A stretch of 64,000 nucleotides of DNA from Bacteroidaceae bacterium. Lineage in GTDB: Bacteria; Bacteroidota; Bacteroidia; Bacteroidales; Bacteroidaceae. Positions 19,240 through 28,291 of the stretch are shown one piece after another. The number at the start of each line of letters is the position of its first letter. Positions within the stretch are counted from its first letter, which is position 1. The translations under genes and the position numbers were made by a program. Below the pieces are notes generated by a model, which ran no database searches, was not told where the DNA came from, and saw nothing but the letters and a program-made list of their open reading frames with translations. The DNA lies in NCBI GenBank assembly GCA_017468985.1, contig JAFUHF010000049.1, positions 1-64,000 on the forward strand. The letters are read 5' to 3'.

Positions 19240-19394
19240 ATTCTGTTCATGAAGTCTGAAGGGGTGTTCGACTCCAGTACTTCGTTTTTATCCATTAAGG
19301 AAGATTTGCATGAGGTGAGGTTCCCCACCATAATAATGTAGAGAGCAATCCAAAAGGATGTAGGTAGCTGGCTGTTGCAGTTGTGATACTTCAT
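19236..19394 (-). CDS. Short lipoprotein leader frame (N-terminal part of a split lipoprotein)
   Basis: 52 residues from the ATG at 19394: a hydrophobic segment (FWIALYIIMVGNL) followed by a lipobox ending TSC, then a polar stretch that stops at 19236 in the sequence ATGTGA. The next frame continues in the same direction from the overlapping GTG. A consensus promoter lies 62 bases upstream, which supports this start and shows the unit is likely transcribed. Confidence 0.55.
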   Translation of the reverse strand: MKYHNCNSQLPTSFWIALYIIMVGNLTSCKSSLMDKNEVLESNTPSDFMNRM

Positions 19395-19455
19395 TTTCTT
19401 AGTCCTGAAAGGGTGGGGTGTCATAGGAGTATACCAAAAGCCTGATGTACCAATG

Positions 19456-19488
19456 CAAAAATACGATAATTCTGGCTGATGAATCAAA
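19456..19488 (-). promoter_or_regulatory. Promoter of the split lipoprotein unit
   Basis: On the minus strand TTTG (19485-19488) and TATTTTTG (19456-19463) are 21 bp apart, an exact match to the Bacteroidetes consensus. Confidence 0.75.
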
Positions 19489-19984
19489 CTTTTTGGATGA
19501 AAAACTGATTCTTAGGGGAAAGCTCTAATCAGTTCCATTTTCTTGTGGCATATTTGTACTTTTTAACCGGGGAAACTTTTCATGCACAAAAACGCGAATA
19601 GAAAGGAGCGGTACGTTTGCGTTTTTCCATTTTGAGAACTGAAAATGGAACGATGATTTCATGATTTTCCGACGTGCAAGGCCATTTTTCCACAATGGTT
19701 TCGTTCTTTTTGCTTGGTGGGGAATGCAAAATGCTGTCGATTTTCAATCTCTGCTAAGCAAAATAGCAAAAATGGCTCGCGCGAAGATATTCTCTTTTCC
19801 GAACAATTTAGAAAATGATCGGTCCATTCTATTCTTTCTCGGATGAAAGAATAGATTTCCACGTTCCTTTTCTAAATCTTTCGGAAGAAGGTTTAGTGTG
19901 ATATTGCGCTTTTGGGGCTATACTAAATGGTTTAATACGCACTTAATGTGGAATCTAAACTAAAATAGTGGTAAAAAGGAAAGA
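19489..19984. other. Non-coding gap with hairpins and degenerate repeat-like sequence
   Basis: No convincing gene. Two perfect hairpins stand out: 9-bp arms at 19625-19633/19642-19650 and 11-bp arms at 19828-19838/19845-19855. Phrases such as ATTTTTCCACAATGGTTT (19684-19701) and TCTTTTCCGAAC (around 19793) resemble units of the tandem array at 34036-34575, so this may be a more decayed relative. Confidence 0.4.
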
Positions 19985-20085
19985 CCAGTGGCCCTCTAAC
20001 GCTCGGTGAAGCAGCTCTCCTTGAGTACCAATAGAAAAAGATGGTCGAAAGAAATGTCCATGACTTCTTCCATAACTTTTCGTCT
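19985..20085 (-). pseudogene. Relic of the 3' end of a zinc-ABC ATPase gene
   Basis: On the minus strand this aligns with the last ~100 bases of the ABC ATPase gene at 49102-49857. One frame reads EEVMDISFDHLFLLV against EDIMENSFGCPFQLV; after a one-base deletion the other frame reads GELLHRALEGH against GELPHRVLEAH, and the stop codon is changed. By eye roughly three quarters of the bases match. No upstream ATPase sequence remains. It is a decayed partial duplicate, not a gene. Confidence 0.65.
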
Positions 20086-20148
20086 CATTCACTTCAACTT
20101 TTAAGGTACTGTTCAGAAATTGTGGGCACAAAGAAAATGTTCTACGAT

Positions 20149-20179
20149 TTTGTTCGTATGCGGTATAATCGTAATTTTG
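20149..20179 (+). promoter_or_regulatory. Promoter of the metallophosphoesterase gene
   Basis: TTTG (20149-20152) and TAATTTTG (20172-20179) with a 19-bp spacer. Confidence 0.75.
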
Positions 20180-20235
20180 CAGTGAATAAGATGATTCGAA
20201 TAAAGAAAGCATACCTATAAATGACGTTTTACAAG

Positions 20236-21087
20236 ATGAAAAGACTTACACTCATAACGCTACTGTTCTGCTGCATCGGCTTTCAGAATGCGGAAGGAAA
20301 GTTGAAAGGCCCCAAAGAGGCTTTTAGCTTTGTGCAATTCACAGACCCCCAGTTTGGCTTCATGGACAACGCTGGAACTTGCTCTTTATTTCCAGAGAAG
20401 GAGCAGATGGAGAAGGTGGTAAGCATCCTGAAGTACAGGAAGCCAGCATTTACCATTTGTACGGGTGACTTTATTCACCTCACGCATAATGATTCGGCCA
20501 CCAAGGTGTATGAAGATTATATAGAGACAATCCGCGCTTGTGGCACGAAAGTTTACATGGTGCCCGGCAATCACGACTTGCCCAAAGTGGACGAACAACA
20601 CCTGACCTATTACAGGCAGCACTATGGAGAAGACCGATGGGCTTTCAAATATCGTAACTGTGCATTCATAGGATTAAATTCCAGCATTATGCAAATAGGC
20701 TCCCCTCAGCAGGAAGCGGAGCACTATGCCTGGCTGGAAGCCCAACTGAAGAAGGTCAGAAAATGTAAGTATAAGTTTGTTTTTATGCACATAGCCTTCT
20801 TTATTCACGACATGGATGAAAAGGAGCAATACTTCAACCAACCCCTGTCCATTCGCGAGAAATACCTGAAACTGCTGGAAGGCTATGGTGTGCAGGCCGT
20901 ATTCTGCGGACATCTGCACCAGAATGCCTATGCCAAATATCATGACATTGAGATTGTGACTTCGAATGCCGTAGGCCGAGACCTGAGCGGCGAGAACAAG
21001 CACGGTATGACGCTCATAGAGGTGACCCCCACAGGTTATCGCCACAAATACATGGAGCTTGACGATCCCAAATGGAGGAATCCGTGA
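20236..21087 (+). CDS. Secreted calcineurin-like metallophosphoesterase
   Basis: About 283 residues. The ATG at 20236 gives MKRLTLITLLFCCIGF, a clear signal peptide; an ATG at 20221 would add five residues. The dimetal motifs are in order: FTDPQFG (D-x-Q variant of D-x-H), CTGDFIH (GD), PGNHD (GNHD), FMHIAFF (H) and CGHLHQN (GHxH). The Gln in the first motif matches the CPPED1-like branch. The substrate is unknown. It has its own promoter and is followed by an Lrp-type regulator. Confidence 0.88.
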   Translation: MKRLTLITLLFCCIGFQNAEGKLKGPKEAFSFVQFTDPQFGFMDNAGTCSLFPEKEQMEKVVSILKYRKPAFTICTGDFIHLTHNDSATKVYEDYIETIRACGTKVYMVPGNHDLPKVDEQHLTYYRQHYGEDRWAFKYRNCAFIGLNSSIMQIGSPQQEAEHYAWLEAQLKKVRKCKYKFVFMHIAFFIHDMDEKEQYFNQPLSIREKYLKLLEGYGVQAVFCGHLHQNAYAKYHDIEIVTSNAVGRDLSGENKHGMTLIEVTPTGYRHKYMELDDPKWRNP

Positions 21088-21234
21088 TGCCCGTCCAGCC
21101 AATAAGAAAGATGTCTATTTGCAATCAAACAGTGTATAATTCTTCAATAAGAATATATTTTTCAACAAATAATTGTCATTTTGCTTTTTGTTGACAAGAT
21201 AAAGTTGTATTTTTGTCACAACAAAAAACGTATT

Positions 21235-21708
21235 ATGTCAGTAAAGATCGACAATTTGGATTTGCGTATCATGCAAATCATTTCGAGCGATGCCCGTATT
21301 CCGTTGAGCGATGTGGCCATTAAGTGTGGCGTATCAAGAGCTGTGGTACATCAGCGCATTGCCAAACTTACAGAAAAAGGAGCTGTGTTGGGTTCCGGTT
21401 ACCATGTCAATCCCAAATCCATTGGCTACTCTACCTGTACCTTTGTGGGAGTGAATTTGGAAAAGGGTTCAATGTATAATGATGTGGTGGAATGCTTGTG
21501 CCACATTCCCGAAATTGTGGAGTGTCACTTTACGACGGGTAACTTCACCATGATGATTAAGCTATATGCTTACGACAACGAGCACCTGATGGACTTGCTG
21601 AACAACAAGATTCAGCAAATACCAGGAGTAACCAGCACGGAAACCCTGATCTCTCTGCAACAGAGCATTTCGAGGCAGTTGCCCATCGTGTTTCCCCAGG
21701 AAGACTAA
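21235..21708 (+). CDS. Lrp/AsnC family transcriptional regulator
   Basis: 157 residues from the ATG at 21235 (an upstream TTG reading is unlikely because it would cover the promoter-like TATTTTTG at 21208-21215). The N-terminal winged helix has LRIMQIISSDARIPLSDVAIKCGVSRAVVHQRI, with the recognition helix in SRAVVHQRI. The C-terminal RAM domain (about 70-150) begins CTFVGVNLEKG and binds amino acids in relatives. It lies upstream of two peptide-processing genes, which fits amino-acid sensing, but the targets are not visible. Confidence 0.93.
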   Translation: MSVKIDNLDLRIMQIISSDARIPLSDVAIKCGVSRAVVHQRIAKLTEKGAVLGSGYHVNPKSIGYSTCTFVGVNLEKGSMYNDVVECLCHIPEIVECHFTTGNFTMMIKLYAYDNEHLMDLLNNKIQQIPGVTSTETLISLQQSISRQLPIVFPQED

Positions 21709-21728
21709 TCTACCAGAAGTAACCATCT

Positions 21729-22037
21729 ATGTATTTTGACGGCCTGCTTATTGGTGCATTTTCTTTTCTGGTGATTGGGTCGTTTCACCCTATTGTGATC
21801 AAGACAGAATATTATACGGGCACTCGTTATTGGTGGGTGTTTCTTGTGGCAGGTCTGACAGGGTGTATTGCCGCAGTCATGATTCGTCAAACCATGGTCA
21901 GTGCCATGTGCAGCGTGGTTGCTTTCAGCTGTTTTTGGTCTATTAAAGAATTGTTTGAGCAGCGCGAACGGGTGCGCAAGGGCTGGTTCCCACGCAATCC
22001 AAACCGGAGCTATTCGGATGAAATGAAAGAAAAATGA
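21729..22037 (+). CDS. DUF4491 family small membrane protein
   Basis: 102 residues with three hydrophobic helices (about 5-24, 34-52, 56-72) and a basic cytoplasmic tail. It resembles the Bacteroidetes DUF4491 family, of unknown function. Its stop overlaps the next start by ATGA, so it is translationally coupled to the hydrolase fusion downstream. Confidence 0.8.
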   Translation: MYFDGLLIGAFSFLVIGSFHPIVIKTEYYTGTRYWWVFLVAGLTGCIAAVMIRQTMVSAMCSVVAFSCFWSIKELFEQRERVRKGWFPRNPNRSYSDEMKEK

Positions 22038-23803
22038 CTTCCTACCATTGGACTACAGACTATACGAAAGCGTGTCGCAGACCGGTTGACTTGAAGCGTC
22101 GGCCGCTGATCGGTATCACAGGAAACTACGGTAAAAAGGGACTGGAACTGGCCGAAGGCTATTGGCTGAGCGTTTACGAAGCAGGAGGCACCCCAGTGGC
22201 TATTCCTCCATTGGAAGGAACGGACGATTTAGAGTGTCTGTTGGAAAGAGTGGACGGACTGATTTTTTCTGGCGGTAGTGACTTGGACCCCTTGCTGGTG
22301 GACGAAGAACCCCATGTGGCCCTGCATAGCATCTGCCACAGGCGCGACCGAAAGGAACTGCTACTGATGCGCATGGCCCTTGACCGACAGATTCCCATGC
22401 TCTGCATCTGCAGAGGTATACAGTTGCTGGCCGTAGTAACCGGTGGACACGTAGTGCAGGACTTGGGAAGCGCGCCAGCATTCAAGGACCGACTCATCAA
22501 GCATTCGCAAGATGCCGAACGGAGCTATCCTTCACACAGCGTGACCTTGGCCAGAGACTCCCTCATTCGTCAATTGTTTCATGGAGAGGAGCGCATTTAC
22601 GTCAATTCATTCCACCATCAGGCCGTAGACAGCGTGGGGAGCAATATGAGCATATCGGGGCAAAGCGCCGATGGTGTCATAGAAGCCATAGAGAGTACAG
22701 CCTTCAAGTCGGTAATTGGCGTTCAGTGGCATCCAGAATGCTTCATATTGAGAGGCGATCGCAGTATGCTTCCTCTCTTTGAATGGCTTACCACGGAAGC
22801 CACACAATATGCTACGGCTCGTCACCTGCATCAGCACATCATTAGTCTTGATTCTCACTGCGACACTCCCATGTTTTTCTCGAAAGGCATACGGTTTGCT
22901 GAACGCGATGATCAGATTCTCGTCGATCTTCACAAGATGAGAGAAGGGTATTTGGACGCGTGCATCATGGCGGCATACCTTCCCCAGGGTCCTTTGGACC
23001 GGGAAGCAGAAGCTCAGCAGTGTTGTGATAATCTGCTTGACGGAATAGAGCGAGAAATAGGCAGAGTGGAGGGTGTAGGCATGGCTGAAACGGCAGCCGA
23101 CATCAGAAGGCTGAAATGCAACGGAAAGAAAGCCATACTCCGTGGAATTGAGAATGGCTATGCCATAGGCAGCAATCTCGGTTTAGTGGAACACTATAGA
23201 AGAAGAGGCGTAGTATACATGACGCTGTGCCACAATGGCGATAACCTGATCTGTGACTCTGCCAGCAAGTCGGAGGGAAGAAACGGAGGCCTCAGCGCTT
23301 TTGGACGCGAAGTTGTCAAGGAAATGAACAGAGTGGGCATGATGATAGACCTCTCGCATGGAGGCGAACAGAGTTTCTGGCAGGCTTTGGAACTGAGCCG
23401 GCAACCCATCATTTGCAGCCACTCCTCCTGCAAAGTGCTATGCAATCATCCGCGCAATCTTACGGACCAACAGCTCAAGGCCCTGGCTGATAAAGGTGGC
23501 GTATGTCAGGTTACGCTTTATCCTGGATTTCTCCGCACTGATGGTGAAGCTACCATCATGGATGCCATGGATCACCTGCTGCATGCCGTAGAAATTGTAG
23601 GTGTGGACCACGTGGGGTTGGGGTCTGATTTTGACGGTGACGGCGGCGTGAAAGGCCTGGCCAATGCTTCAGAGATGATCAACTTCACACGACAACTGCT
23701 GGCACACCATTTCAGTGAGTCGGACATAGAAAAGATCTGGGGTGGTAATCTGTTACGCGTAATGGAACAGGTTCAAGCCGCTGCAACATGGAAAATAAAA
23801 TGA
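22034..23803 (+). CDS. Fusion of a class I glutamine amidotransferase-like hydrolase (peptidase C26) and a membrane-dipeptidase-type M19 hydrolase
   Basis: A 589-residue two-domain enzyme. Residues 22-255 are a PuuD-type gamma-glutamyl hydrolase domain with nucleophile Cys126 in CICRGIQ and the partners His233 and Glu235 in VQWHPE. Residues 268-580 are an M19 renal-dipeptidase-like domain with zinc ligands His275 and Asp277 (DSHCDT), Glu373 (GIENG) and a later histidine in CSHSSC. The C26 part would cleave gamma-glutamyl amides, the M19 part small or D-containing dipeptides, so one chain could take a gamma-glutamyl peptide to amino acids. No signal peptide is seen. It overlaps its neighbours by ATGA on both sides. 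Confidence 0.92.
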   Translation: MTSYHWTTDYTKACRRPVDLKRRPLIGITGNYGKKGLELAEGYWLSVYEAGGTPVAIPPLEGTDDLECLLERVDGLIFSGGSDLDPLLVDEEPHVALHSICHRRDRKELLLMRMALDRQIPMLCICRGIQLLAVVTGGHVVQDLGSAPAFKDRLIKHSQDAERSYPSHSVTLARDSLIRQLFHGEERIYVNSFHHQAVDSVGSNMSISGQSADGVIEAIESTAFKSVIGVQWHPECFILRGDRSMLPLFEWLTTEATQYATARHLHQHIISLDSHCDTPMFFSKGIRFAERDDQILVDLHKMREGYLDACIMAAYLPQGPLDREAEAQQCCDNLLDGIEREIGRVEGVGMAETAADIRRLKCNGKKAILRGIENGYAIGSNLGLVEHYRRRGVVYMTLCHNGDNLICDSASKSEGRNGGLSAFGREVVKEMNRVGMMIDLSHGGEQSFWQALELSRQPIICSHSSCKVLCNHPRNLTDQQLKALADKGGVCQVTLYPGFLRTDGEATIMDAMDHLLHAVEIVGVDHVGLGSDFDGDGGVKGLANASEMINFTRQLLAHHFSESDIEKIWGGNLLRVMEQVQAAATWKIK

Positions 23804-24783
23804 AGAAATCCTTATTCGTAATCTTCTTCTTGTTACTCCTCGCCGCCCAGTCGTGCAGAAACGGCAGACCGAGCGAAGAAGTCATATCGCAGGGCGAGGA
23901 AGTTCCTATCTTTGATGCCGACAGTGCCATGGTCTACCTGAATGCACAATGTAGCTTCGGACCACGTGTGATGAACAGCGAAGCCCATGAAGCTTGTGGC
24001 ATATACATCGAAAACAAGTTTAGGGAATATGGCTTCCATGTACATCGACAGGAGGCCGAGTTTCTGCGCTATGACGGCCTGAAGATGAAAGGCTACAACA
24101 TCATTGCCCAACAACTTCCCGAAGCTACTGATCGCCTGCTGGTCGCTGCCCACTGGGACAGCAGGCCATGGGCTGACAATGATCCTGATGAGCGGAACTG
24201 GAAGAGTCCCGTCATCGCTGCCAATGACGGAGCCAGCGGTGTGGCCGTAATGATAGAACTGGCCAGACAGATCAGCATCAGATCGCCCCAAGTGGCCATA
24301 GACTTCGTATGCTTCGATGCTGAAGACGTGGGCATTCCACAATGGGAGAACAGCCTGATCGACCGCTCTGACACCTGGTGCTTGGGAGCGCAGTTATGGG
24401 CAAAGAATCTTCACAGCAGAGCCTTCCGCTTTGGCATTCTGTTGGATATGGTAGGTGGACGTGGCGCCTACTTCTACCGTGAAGGCTACTCGCAACGCTA
24501 TGCTGCGCACGTGGTAGAAATGGTATGGAATGCTGCAAGGGCAAGTGGAAACGGTTCGTTCTTCATTGACGACGACAGTGGGTTTGTGACGGATGACCAC
24601 GTGCCCGTAAACAGAGATGCCCACATTCCGATGGTTGACATTCTGCCTTACTATCCCACAGCTGAGAGTGGATTTGGTCCTACGTGGCATACCGTGAGCG
24701 ATACGCCTGACAATATTGACCCAAACACGCTGAAAGCCGTAGGGCAGACTTTACTACATCTGATTTACAATCAACAACCATGA
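23800..24783 (+). CDS. M28-fold glutaminyl-peptide cyclotransferase-like lipoprotein
   Basis: 327 residues from the ATG at 23800, which overlaps the upstream stop as ATGA. A signal peptide ends in the lipobox AAQSC with Cys19 as the lipid anchor. The single-zinc site of mammalian-type glutaminyl cyclases is visible: AAHWDSRP, NDGASG, FDAEDVG, LLDMVGG and TWHTVSD. This M28 subgroup, known from Porphyromonas and Prevotella, converts N-terminal Gln to pyroglutamate on exported proteins. Aminopeptidase activity is the alternative within the fold. The enzyme would act in the periplasm. Confidence 0.87.
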   Translation: MKKSLFVIFFLLLLAAQSCRNGRPSEEVISQGEEVPIFDADSAMVYLNAQCSFGPRVMNSEAHEACGIYIENKFREYGFHVHRQEAEFLRYDGLKMKGYNIIAQQLPEATDRLLVAAHWDSRPWADNDPDERNWKSPVIAANDGASGVAVMIELARQISIRSPQVAIDFVCFDAEDVGIPQWENSLIDRSDTWCLGAQLWAKNLHSRAFRFGILLDMVGGRGAYFYREGYSQRYAAHVVEMVWNAARASGNGSFFIDDDSGFVTDDHVPVNRDAHIPMVDILPYYPTAESGFGPTWHTVSDTPDNIDPNTLKAVGQTLLHLIYNQQP

Positions 24784-25199
24784 GCATTAACGAAGCACAA
24801 GAACAAATCATAGAAGAATTTGGCGAATTGGAAGACTGGATGGACAGATACCAGTTGCTGATTGACTTAGGAAATGAACAGCAACCTCTTCCTGCCGAAG
24901 AGAAAAACGAAAGCAATCTTATTCCGGGATGTCAAAGCCGATTGTGGTTGGTATGTGATGAAAAGGAAGGGAGTTTGCATTTCAGGTCCGAAAGCGATGC
25001 GCTCATCGTGAAAGGTATCGTCACCTTATTAATAAAGGTGCTCAGCGGCCATACTCCCAAAGAAATATTAGAAGCCGATCTTTATTTTATAGACAAGATA
25101 GGTCTGCGCGAACACCTCTCGCCTACACGTAGCAATGGCTTACTTTCCATGCTCCGTCAGATGCGGATGTATGCCTTAGCCTATCAGGCCAAGTCATGA
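24780..25199 (+). CDS. sufE: SufE family sulfur-acceptor protein
   Basis: 139 residues. SufE accepts persulfide sulfur from the cysteine desulfurase SufS for Fe-S cluster assembly. The acceptor is Cys51 in LIPGCQSRLW, as in E. coli. It overlaps the upstream stop by ATGA. Its last 16 bases overlap the convergent folK gene. Confidence 0.95.
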   Translation: MSINEAQEQIIEEFGELEDWMDRYQLLIDLGNEQQPLPAEEKNESNLIPGCQSRLWLVCDEKEGSLHFRSESDALIVKGIVTLLIKVLSGHTPKEILEADLYFIDKIGLREHLSPTRSNGLLSMLRQMRMYALAYQAKS

Positions 25200-25699
25200 A
25201 CTGCCCTCCCTTGATGGGAAGCACCATCCTCTTCTTGAAGCAATCGTGAATAGAGCTGACTGACGGTCATTCCTAATTGTGGGTGGCGCAAATGGGGCGC
25301 TATTTCACAAAGCGGATGCAGTACAAAGATACGTCTGTGTAGCAAAGGATGAGGAATGGTGAGCGATGGAGAGGCCATTGTCATGTCATCATAGAAAAGG
25401 ATGTCAATATCTATCGTCCGGTCGGCATATTGCCCTTTTATGCTTTTGTGAGAACGACCAAATGCCTTTTCAATACCTTGCGTTACCTTCAGCAGCAATT
25501 GTGGGCTGAGTAGAGTATGCATGCTCAAGACCGCATTCAGAAAAACATGATTAGAGGTGAATCCCCATGGAATCGTTTCAATAAAAGAAGAACACTTGAG
25601 CAGCATTCCTACTTGCTGCTCAAGTGCCATAATGGCCTGATGAAGATATTGCTCCCTCTGGCCTATGTTTGAACCCAGTCCCAGATAGACTGTGGCCAT
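25184..25699 (-). CDS. folK: HPPK, 6-hydroxymethyl-dihydropterin pyrophosphokinase
   Basis: 171 residues. It transfers pyrophosphate from ATP to hydroxymethyldihydropterin in folate synthesis. Motifs are YLGLGSNIG near the start, the phosphate-binding RTIDIDILFYDD and IPHPLLHRRIFVLHPL. It is the last gene of the ftsX-folK operon and overlaps queA by one base. Confidence 0.96.
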   Translation of the reverse strand: MATVYLGLGSNIGQREQYLHQAIMALEQQVGMLLKCSSFIETIPWGFTSNHVFLNAVLSMHTLLSPQLLLKVTQGIEKAFGRSHKSIKGQYADRTIDIDILFYDDMTMASPSLTIPHPLLHRRIFVLHPLCEIAPHLRHPQLGMTVSQLYSRLLQEEDGASHQGRAVHDLA

Positions 25700-26751
25700 T
25701 AATCTACAATAAGCATTACGTCGCCAAAAGGCCCGAAGCGATAGTCATTCTTCAGTGCCAGCTTGTAGCCCTTCATGGTGAGTTCGTATCCTCCGAATGC
25801 CGATGTCAACATAAGCAACGTGCTTTCAGGTAATTGGAAGTTAGAGAACATGGCATGAGCCACACCGAACTCATAAGGTGGGAAGATGAACTTGTTGGTC
25901 CATCCCTCATAGGGATTGATGTGTCCCAACGTGTCGCAGGTAGTTTCCATGGCGCGCTGTACTGTGGTACCTACCGCCACGATGCGATGGCCTGCATCTT
26001 TAGCACGATTTACGATGTCACAGTTCTCACGTGTAATATACATCTCCTCCGAATCCATTTTATGCTTCGTCAGATCTTCCACATCGGTATTGCGGAAATT
26101 GCTCAGACCACAATGCAACGTGATGAATGCTCTCTCAATGTCGTAGATCTCCATGCGCTTCAACATTTCACGACTGAAATGAAGCCCCGTTGCAGGAGCT
26201 GTAACAGCTCCTTCGTTTTGCGCAAAGATGCATTGGAAACGTTCCAGGTCTTCCACTTCCGTTGGACGCTTGATGAAACGCGGAACGGGAGCTTCTCCCA
26301 TGGCATAAAGTTGACGCTTAAACTCATCGTGATCGCCATCGTAAAGGAATCGTAAAGTGCGGCCACGGCTGGTGGTATTGTCTATCACTTCGGCCACGAT
26401 GGAATCGTCTTCTCCAAAGTAGAGCTTGTTGCCAATACGTATTTTGCGTGCAGGATCTACTAATACATCCCAAAGACGCAGTGCAGGATTGAGCTCACGG
26501 CGCAGAAACACCTCAATACGGGCTCCCGTTTTCTCCTTGTTTCCATAAAGTCGAGCTGGTAACACCTTCGTGTCGTTGAACACAAACACATCGCCCGGAT
26601 CGAAGTAACCCAGAAAGTCCTTAAACATCTTGTGCTCTATCTCACCCGTTTTACGATGAAGCACCATCATACGGCTTTCATCACGGTGAGGAGCCGGATA
26701 AAGTGCAATCTTCTCCTCCGGCAAGCGGAATTTGAATTGGGAAAGTTTCAT
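25699..26751 (-). CDS. queA: S-adenosylmethionine:tRNA ribosyltransferase-isomerase QueA
   Basis: 350 residues, the usual length. It makes epoxyqueuosine in tRNA by transferring the ribosyl moiety of [23 protein letters not shown] and HCGLSNFR are family motifs; the C-terminus has [13 protein letters not shown]. It lies between truB and folK, in a run rich in tRNA-modification genes. Confidence 0.96.
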   Translation of the reverse strand: MKLSQFKFRLPEEKIALYPAPHRDESRMMVLHRKTGEIEHKMFKDFLGYFDPGDVFVFNDTKVLPARLYGNKEKTGARIEVFLRRELNPALRLWDVLVDPARKIRIGNKLYFGEDDSIVAEVIDNTTSRGRTLRFLYDGDHDEFKRQLYAMGEAPVPRFIKRPTEVEDLERFQCIFAQNEGAVTAPATGLHFSREMLKRMEIYDIERAFITLHCGLSNFRNTDVEDLTKHKMDSEEMYITRENCDIVNRAKDAGHRIVAVGTTVQRAMETTCDTLGHINPYEGWTNKFIFPPYEFGVAHAMFSNFQLPESTLLMLTSAFGGYELTMKGYKLALKNDYRFGPFGDVMLIVD

Positions 26752-26786
26752 ATGTCGTTTTAATTACATTTATAAATATAGGAACA

Positions 26787-27476
26787 TCAACCTATGGTTT
26801 GCCGTTCAAGCCACGAGGGAAATTCTTCCAATGTATGGCAGTCTTCTATTCTCACCTCACCTACGCGTGTTCGTTTCAGTCCGGTAAGGTAAGCGCCGCT
26901 GTGCAATGCTTCACCAATGTCACGCGCCAAGGCGCGGATGTAGGTGCCTTTGCTGCACACCACGCGTATCTGTATCTCTGGCATGTCGAAGTGCAATAAT
27001 TCTATTTCGTCGATGACCAATGTTTTGGGCTTGAGTTCTACAGCCTTGCCCTTACGAATCAACTTATAAGCATGCTCACCTCCAACTTTGCAGGCAGAAT
27101 ATTCTGGCGGTACCTGTTCTATTTTTCCTACAAACTGTTGCAACGTCTGTTCTACCAATTCGCGCGTGATGTGTTCAGTTGGAAAAGTTGCATTCTCCGG
27201 ATGCTCGCGGTCATAGCTGGCTGTGGTCGCTCCTAACTTCAAGGTCGCGATGTATTCCTTTGTATGTTGCTGGAGTTCCTCAATGCGTTTAGTGGCCCGA
27301 CCTGTACAGAGAATCAATACTCCGGTGGCTAACGGATCGAGGGTTCCGGCATGACCAATCTTTACCTTTTGGCCTAAACGCTCCGTCAGCATCCAACGCA
27401 CTCGCGCCACAACGCCAAACGAAGTCCATTCTAAGGGTTTATAGAAAGGAATGATTTCGCCCTGCAAGAAATCCAT
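26787..27476 (-). CDS. truB: tRNA pseudouridine-55 synthase TruB
   Basis: 229 residues. It converts U55 to pseudouridine in the T-loop of tRNAs. The catalytic aspartate is in GHAGTLDPLATGVL; VVCSKGTYIRALARDIG is the second signature. It is shorter than E. coli TruB because the C-terminal PUA domain is absent, which is common in Bacteroidetes. It begins 8 bp after uppP. Confidence 0.96.
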   Translation of the reverse strand: MDFLQGEIIPFYKPLEWTSFGVVARVRWMLTERLGQKVKIGHAGTLDPLATGVLILCTGRATKRIEELQQHTKEYIATLKLGATTASYDREHPENATFPTEHITRELVEQTLQQFVGKIEQVPPEYSACKVGGEHAYKLIRKGKAVELKPKTLVIDEIELLHFDMPEIQIRVVCSKGTYIRALARDIGEALHSGAYLTGLKRTRVGEVRIEDCHTLEEFPSWLERQTIG

Positions 27477-27484
27477 AACCTAAA

Positions 27485-28288
27485 TTATAAGAAAGAACAG
27501 ATGAGCGTAATGACACCTACTACTGCACAATAGATAGCAAAATATACGAGCTTGCCTTTCTTTACGATGTTAATCATCCATTTGCAAGCCAGACATCCAA
27601 ACACGAAAGCTGCCAAGAAACCTATCGTCAATGACAATAAGGAAATGTTACCCACGGCAGCCTCAGCTCCACCCTTGATGGCCTTGATGGCGTCCAACAA
27701 TGCTTCACCGAGAATGGGAGGTATCACCATCAGAAAAGAAAACTGGGCCAGTTTGGCCTTGTTATTGCCCAGAAGTAATCCTGTAGCAATGGTGCTCCCT
27801 GAGCGCGAAAGGCCGGGTAACACCGCTGCCGCTTGGGCCAGACCAATGATGAATGCATCGCGAGGGCTGATTTTCTCTTTAATGCGCGGACGTGCGTAGT
27901 AAGAGAAGGTAAGCAACAAGGCTGTCACCAGCAACATCGCCCCTACAATGGTCAAACCCGAGCCAAACACTTCTTCCACCTTGTCCTTGAAGAACACTCC
28001 TACAATGCCAACAGGAATCATGGAGATCAAAATATTGATGACATAACGGGTTTCGTCATTCCACTTCCATTTCAGCGCTCCCTTTACAATCCATAAGATT
28101 TCGTGTCCCAGTATCACCAGTGTACTCAGTACGGTAGCCACATGAACGGCAATGGTGAACGTAAGGTTTTCTTCACCATCAATACCAAACAAGTAAGAGC
28201 CAATGGCCAGATGACCACTGCTGCTGACGGGAAGATATTCCGTTAAACCTTGAATAATGCCTAAAATCAGTGCTTCATACCACTCCAT
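27485..28288 (-). CDS. uppP: Undecaprenyl-diphosphatase UppP (BacA)
   Basis: 267 residues with about eight membrane helices. It regenerates the lipid carrier undecaprenyl phosphate for peptidoglycan and surface glycans and gives bacitracin tolerance. The signature regions [14 protein letters not shown] (near residues 15-28) and [15 protein letters not shown] (near 160-175) hold the active-site Glu, Ser and Arg. It starts three bases after the DUF3098 stop. Confidence 0.97.
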   Translation of the reverse strand: MEWYEALILGIIQGLTEYLPVSSSGHLAIGSYLFGIDGEENLTFTIAVHVATVLSTLVILGHEILWIVKGALKWKWNDETRYVINILISMIPVGIVGVFFKDKVEEVFGSGLTIVGAMLLVTALLLTFSYYARPRIKEKISPRDAFIIGLAQAAAVLPGLSRSGSTIATGLLLGNNKAKLAQFSFLMVIPPILGEALLDAIKAIKGGAEAAVGNISLLSLTIGFLAAFVFGCLACKWMINIVKKGKLVYFAIYCAVVGVITLICSFL

Positions 28289-28291
28289 GTT

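Noticed and set aside
19955..20212. An 85-residue minus-strand gene
   Set aside because: Its last third is the frameshifted relic of the zinc-ABC ATPase end and the rest runs through the divergent promoter.
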